Below, piece by piece: positions 61,164-64,000 of a stretch of 64,000 bases of DNA (position 1 is its first letter; every line of letters starts with the position of its first letter). A program made the position numbers and the translations under genes. The stretch comes from Drosophila pseudoobscura. Lineage: Eukaryota > Arthropoda > Insecta > Diptera > Drosophilidae. The notes below the pieces were generated by a model, which saw only the letters and a program-made list of their open reading frames with translations, searched no databases and was not told the origin of the DNA. The stretch lies in contig NC_046683.1 in the NCBI RefSeq assembly GCF_009870125.1, positions 60,775,869 to 60,839,868 of the forward strand, in the 5' to 3' direction.

Positions 61164-64000
61164 ATGGCGAATCTTCGAGAAATGAAAGGCTTTCCAAGTC
61201 AATTGACCAGCAGCTTCCTCGCCCTGAGTCTCCTCAGCCTGTTGGTGGTGAGTCCATTGCCGGCCCAGGCCCAGGACGAGTCCCTGGCTGGGAGTTTTCT
61301 ATCAGGTGAGAGAGAGAGAGAGAGCGAGAGCTCCTTATTCCGAAGCAGCAATAAGCACCATGATCTCTTCCTTCAGGCCTGCTCGACACCATCACCAGCA
61401 CAGCGGATGCCAAGGACTGTCCCGGAGTCTGTGTCCACACGCTGGCCACTCTCATCTGCTACGAGGTGCTCGACAATGTGCCCTGTCCGTCGCCCAGCAT
61501 GAAGTGCTGCATCGAGAATGCACCAGGTGAGGATCGCAGCAGACTTGAGCCCGGGAAAGTATTCATCCTTTTGTTTTGAAGGTAAAAATGCCACAGCTTT
61601 GAGGGGAACCACAACGCCCAAGACAACGACCACAGCTAGCACCACGACGACGCAAAGGACAACCACGACAGTGGCCACCACTAGCACGACCAGGCGCAGC
61701 ACCACTTCAGCGACAACCACCACACCGAAGCCCAAACCCAAGCCGCAGGCCAAGCGTCCGGCCAGCAGCACGACCAAAGCCACGGCGGCCACCACAAAGA
61801 AGCCCAGCACCACCAAGAAGGCGCCCACGGCGAAGCCCAAGGACAAGGATGAGGCCACCAAGATCTCGGATGATGTGAACAGTACGATCAGTCGAAGACC
61901 AGGCAGCCCAGAAATCCTTTCTAGCCCGTTTCCTTGATCTTTTTCAGAGGACTGCACGGGCGTCTGTGTGGCGGATCGGATAGCGGAGTACTGCGAGGCG
62001 TACCTGACCAGCGATGGACTGTGCAAAGAGGGCACCAAGTGCTGCGTCTCCCTGGACGAGTACTCCAATGGGAAGCTGCCCAAAGACATCTACATTCCAG
62101 CCAGTAGGTGGACGATCAGCGTACCATTGAACCTCCCCCCATTAACCAGAGTGTTTTCCATCCTCTGCAGAGCACATGAGCAACCTCAAGCCGAATCAGA
62201 CGATATCCGAGAAGTCGGTGCCCACAAGGGCAAGCAGCTCCACCAGCACATCCACCAGCAGCACCACCACCACCACGAAGGCAACCACCACCACCAGCAC
62301 CACCCCAGAGCCAGCAAGGACCAGCGGGAACAGCTCGCCAAAGCCCAGCAAGCATAAGAAGCATCCGACCAGGACCACCACCGAGGCAGCCGCCGAAGAA
62401 GAGGACGACGAGGAGGCCGACGATGAGGAGGAGGAAGAGGAGGCTCCGCTGAGCAACAAGCTGAAGTCCGGGCAGGCCAACGACCAGGGGCAGGAGCTCA
62501 AGGAGTGCGAGGGCGAGTGCATGAACGGGATCTTTGCCATCTTCTGCGACGACATCGACTCGGAGGCCTTCTGTCCGGGCGAGGGTAGCTGCTGTGTCAC
62601 TGGCACCGGCGCCTCCGAGGCGCCCACCTCCAAGCCGCCGCCACCCACAAAGCCGGCCATCAAGCATGCCCCCAAGCCCGCACCAAAGCCTGCTCGTCCT
62701 GCCGCGTCACCACCAGCGTCTTCGAACCCCCTTGGAGGAGGAGGTGGCGGCGGCGGCGGTGGAGATCTTCTCTCGCAGATCATCTCCTTTGCAGAGAGCA
62801 CACTGAACGCCCCCTCGTCGGCGCCACCACCGCCGCCCCAGGCACCGCCACAGGTGCCACGCTGCCCGGGCTTCTGTCTGCTGAACATCATGGCCGCCTT
62901 CTGCGAGCGTCCCTCCGTGCTGGTCTCCACGGCCACGACCTGTGCCAAGGGCTCTGTCTGCTGCGACAACTCTCGCGCCGGTGCGCCCAAGCCGAAGCTG
63001 CCGCCCGCGACGCCCTCGCCCACCCAGCCGCCCACAGCACCGCCCTATGTGCTGCACAATACGCCCAGTCCGGATCCCCGCGAGGAGTGTCCCGGCTCCT
63101 GCATCGTCAGTCTGCTCAGCTTCACGTGCTTCAGTGAGTAAATTTTCACCCCTGTCGTGGGACTCCAATGATAGACCGTAATCTCCAACAGAAAACGCCG
63201 AGATGACCGACCTGTTCAGGTGCAAGCGCTCCGGCCAGATCTGCTGTGCCCCCAAGAGCAAGATCCTCGAGCGACAGCAGTTCCAGACGCGCAACGACAC
63301 CGCCTACTATCCTGTGCCGCCGCCGCCGATGGGTCCGCCGCAGGCCTACCCGCCGCAGCCGGCTGCCATGCCCCCCTACTCCTACATGTCCAACCAGCAA
63401 TCGCAGGGTCTGCCGCCACAAATGCCGCCGCACCATCCGAATCCCTACCAGCAGCACCAGCCAGGACCGCCTCCGCCGGCGCCGCAGAGCTATGCGGACT
63501 ATTACGGACAGTCCGGTCCCGGACTGCAGCCCGCCCTGCCGCCACAGCCCCAGCCCCCGATGACCACGCCTCCGACCACGACGACCACCACAACGACTCC
63601 GCGGCCGCATGTCTACTCCAAGTACGTGTGCGGCGTCAAGGGAACACTCCGCACCGGACGCGCCGGCAGGTCTCCTGCCCTTTCGCTGGTGTCCTACGCC
63701 CGGGCCAAGTACGGCGTGCAACGCTCCGCCCGCCAAATGACCTCCGTCTCGGCATACGGCAGCAGCTTCAACAAGTCCAACGAGCGCCTGGTCCTCGGAT
63801 CCGCCATCGTGCCCATCCAGATCCACAACGACAAGCTCGGGGACCTCGTGGAGACCGGTGCCAGTCTGCAGAGCAACCAGCTGCGCTCCTACCACAGCCA
63901 GTCGGAGTCGGACCAGCCGGAGATCGTGTATCCGGACTACTACCAGCAGCGATCGCTGCACGGCTCGCTGCAGGCGGCCAACTACAGCGGCAGGAGAAGG
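61164..64000 (+). CDS. mas: Masquerade, secreted serine-protease homologue, N-terminal part
   Basis: Extracellular protein of muscle-attachment sites and axon guidance; the family member has a catalytically inactive trypsin-like domain. Exons in window: 61164-61305, 61377-61526, 61582-61881, 61948-62103, 62171-63133, 63192-beyond 64000 (840 residues; the fly protein has roughly 1,050). A signal peptide (SSFLALSLLSLLVVSPLPAQA) is followed by five disulfide-knot modules of the form C-x3-C ... C ... C-x4-6-CC: DCPGVC, DCTGVC, ECEGEC, RCPGFC and ECPGSC. They are separated by Thr/Lys/Pro-rich mucin-like, acidic (Glu/Asp run near 62395-62445) and Gly/Pro-rich linkers. A Pro/Gln-rich stretch then leads to YVCGVKGTLRTGRAG. 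The protease-like domain lies beyond the window. The ATG at 61164 was chosen because it starts a clear signal peptide. Confidence 0.93.

Noticed and set aside
61373-63035. Long minus-strand open frames under mas
   Set aside because: They are hydrophobic Val/Leu-rich shadows of Thr/Pro-rich mucin-like coding sequence.

Overview
The window is insect nuclear DNA, almost certainly Drosophila. Genes are split by short (about 55-75 nt) GT-AG introns, intergenic DNA is full of di- to hexanucleotide repeats, and the gene set matches cytological region 64A of chromosome arm 3L in D. melanogaster (Muller element D): four RR-2 cuticle-protein genes (Cpr64A cluster), tipE and three tipE homologues, a V-ATPase subunit e gene, Ero1L and masquerade. 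The abundance of microsatellites would fit an obscura-group species, but I cannot fix the species. Gene symbols rest on recognition of the translated proteins and on gene order; no search was run.

Layout: (1) 389-30219, minus strand: one very long gene for a neurobeachin-like (NBEAL1/2-type) BEACH protein. I reconstructed 26 coding exons that stay in frame throughout (8,123 nt, about 2,707 residues); the last C-terminal residues lie beyond position 1. (2) Nested in two of its introns (6382-18173 and 18482-23505) are Cpr64Ad (minus), Cpr64Ac, Cpr64Ab, Cpr64Aa (plus) and a proline-rich secreted protein gene matching CG15005 (plus). One 308-nt host exon (18174-18481) lies alone between the two introns. 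(3) 30.6-34.0 kb, minus: tipE with a long 3' UTR. (4) 38.3-49.8 kb, plus: VhaM9.7-a, then Teh3, Teh2 and Teh4, auxiliary subunits of voltage-gated sodium channels. (5) 50.5-54.2 kb, minus: a C21orf59/CFAP298 ciliary-motility homologue and Ero1L, the ER thiol oxidase. (6) 54.2-61.1 kb: gene-poor, with a duplicated AT-rich element and promoter-like motifs. (7) 61164-end, plus: the N-terminal 840 residues of masquerade, with five disulfide-knot modules; its protease-like domain lies outside the window.

Functional themes: the cuticle block (four Cpr genes and the Pro-rich secreted protein) is a co-located set of extracellular matrix genes inside an intracellular trafficking gene. The tipE/Teh block is a local gene family modulating the Para sodium channel. 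Nothing here looks like a prokaryotic or mobile defence system. The most noteworthy observations are structural: the nested genes and isolated host exon, a GC-AG intron in Teh4, alternative C-terminal exons in Teh2, all-phase-1 symmetric exons in mas, a CFAP298 homologue without a visible last exon, and a duplicated promoter-motif-rich element near Ero1L.
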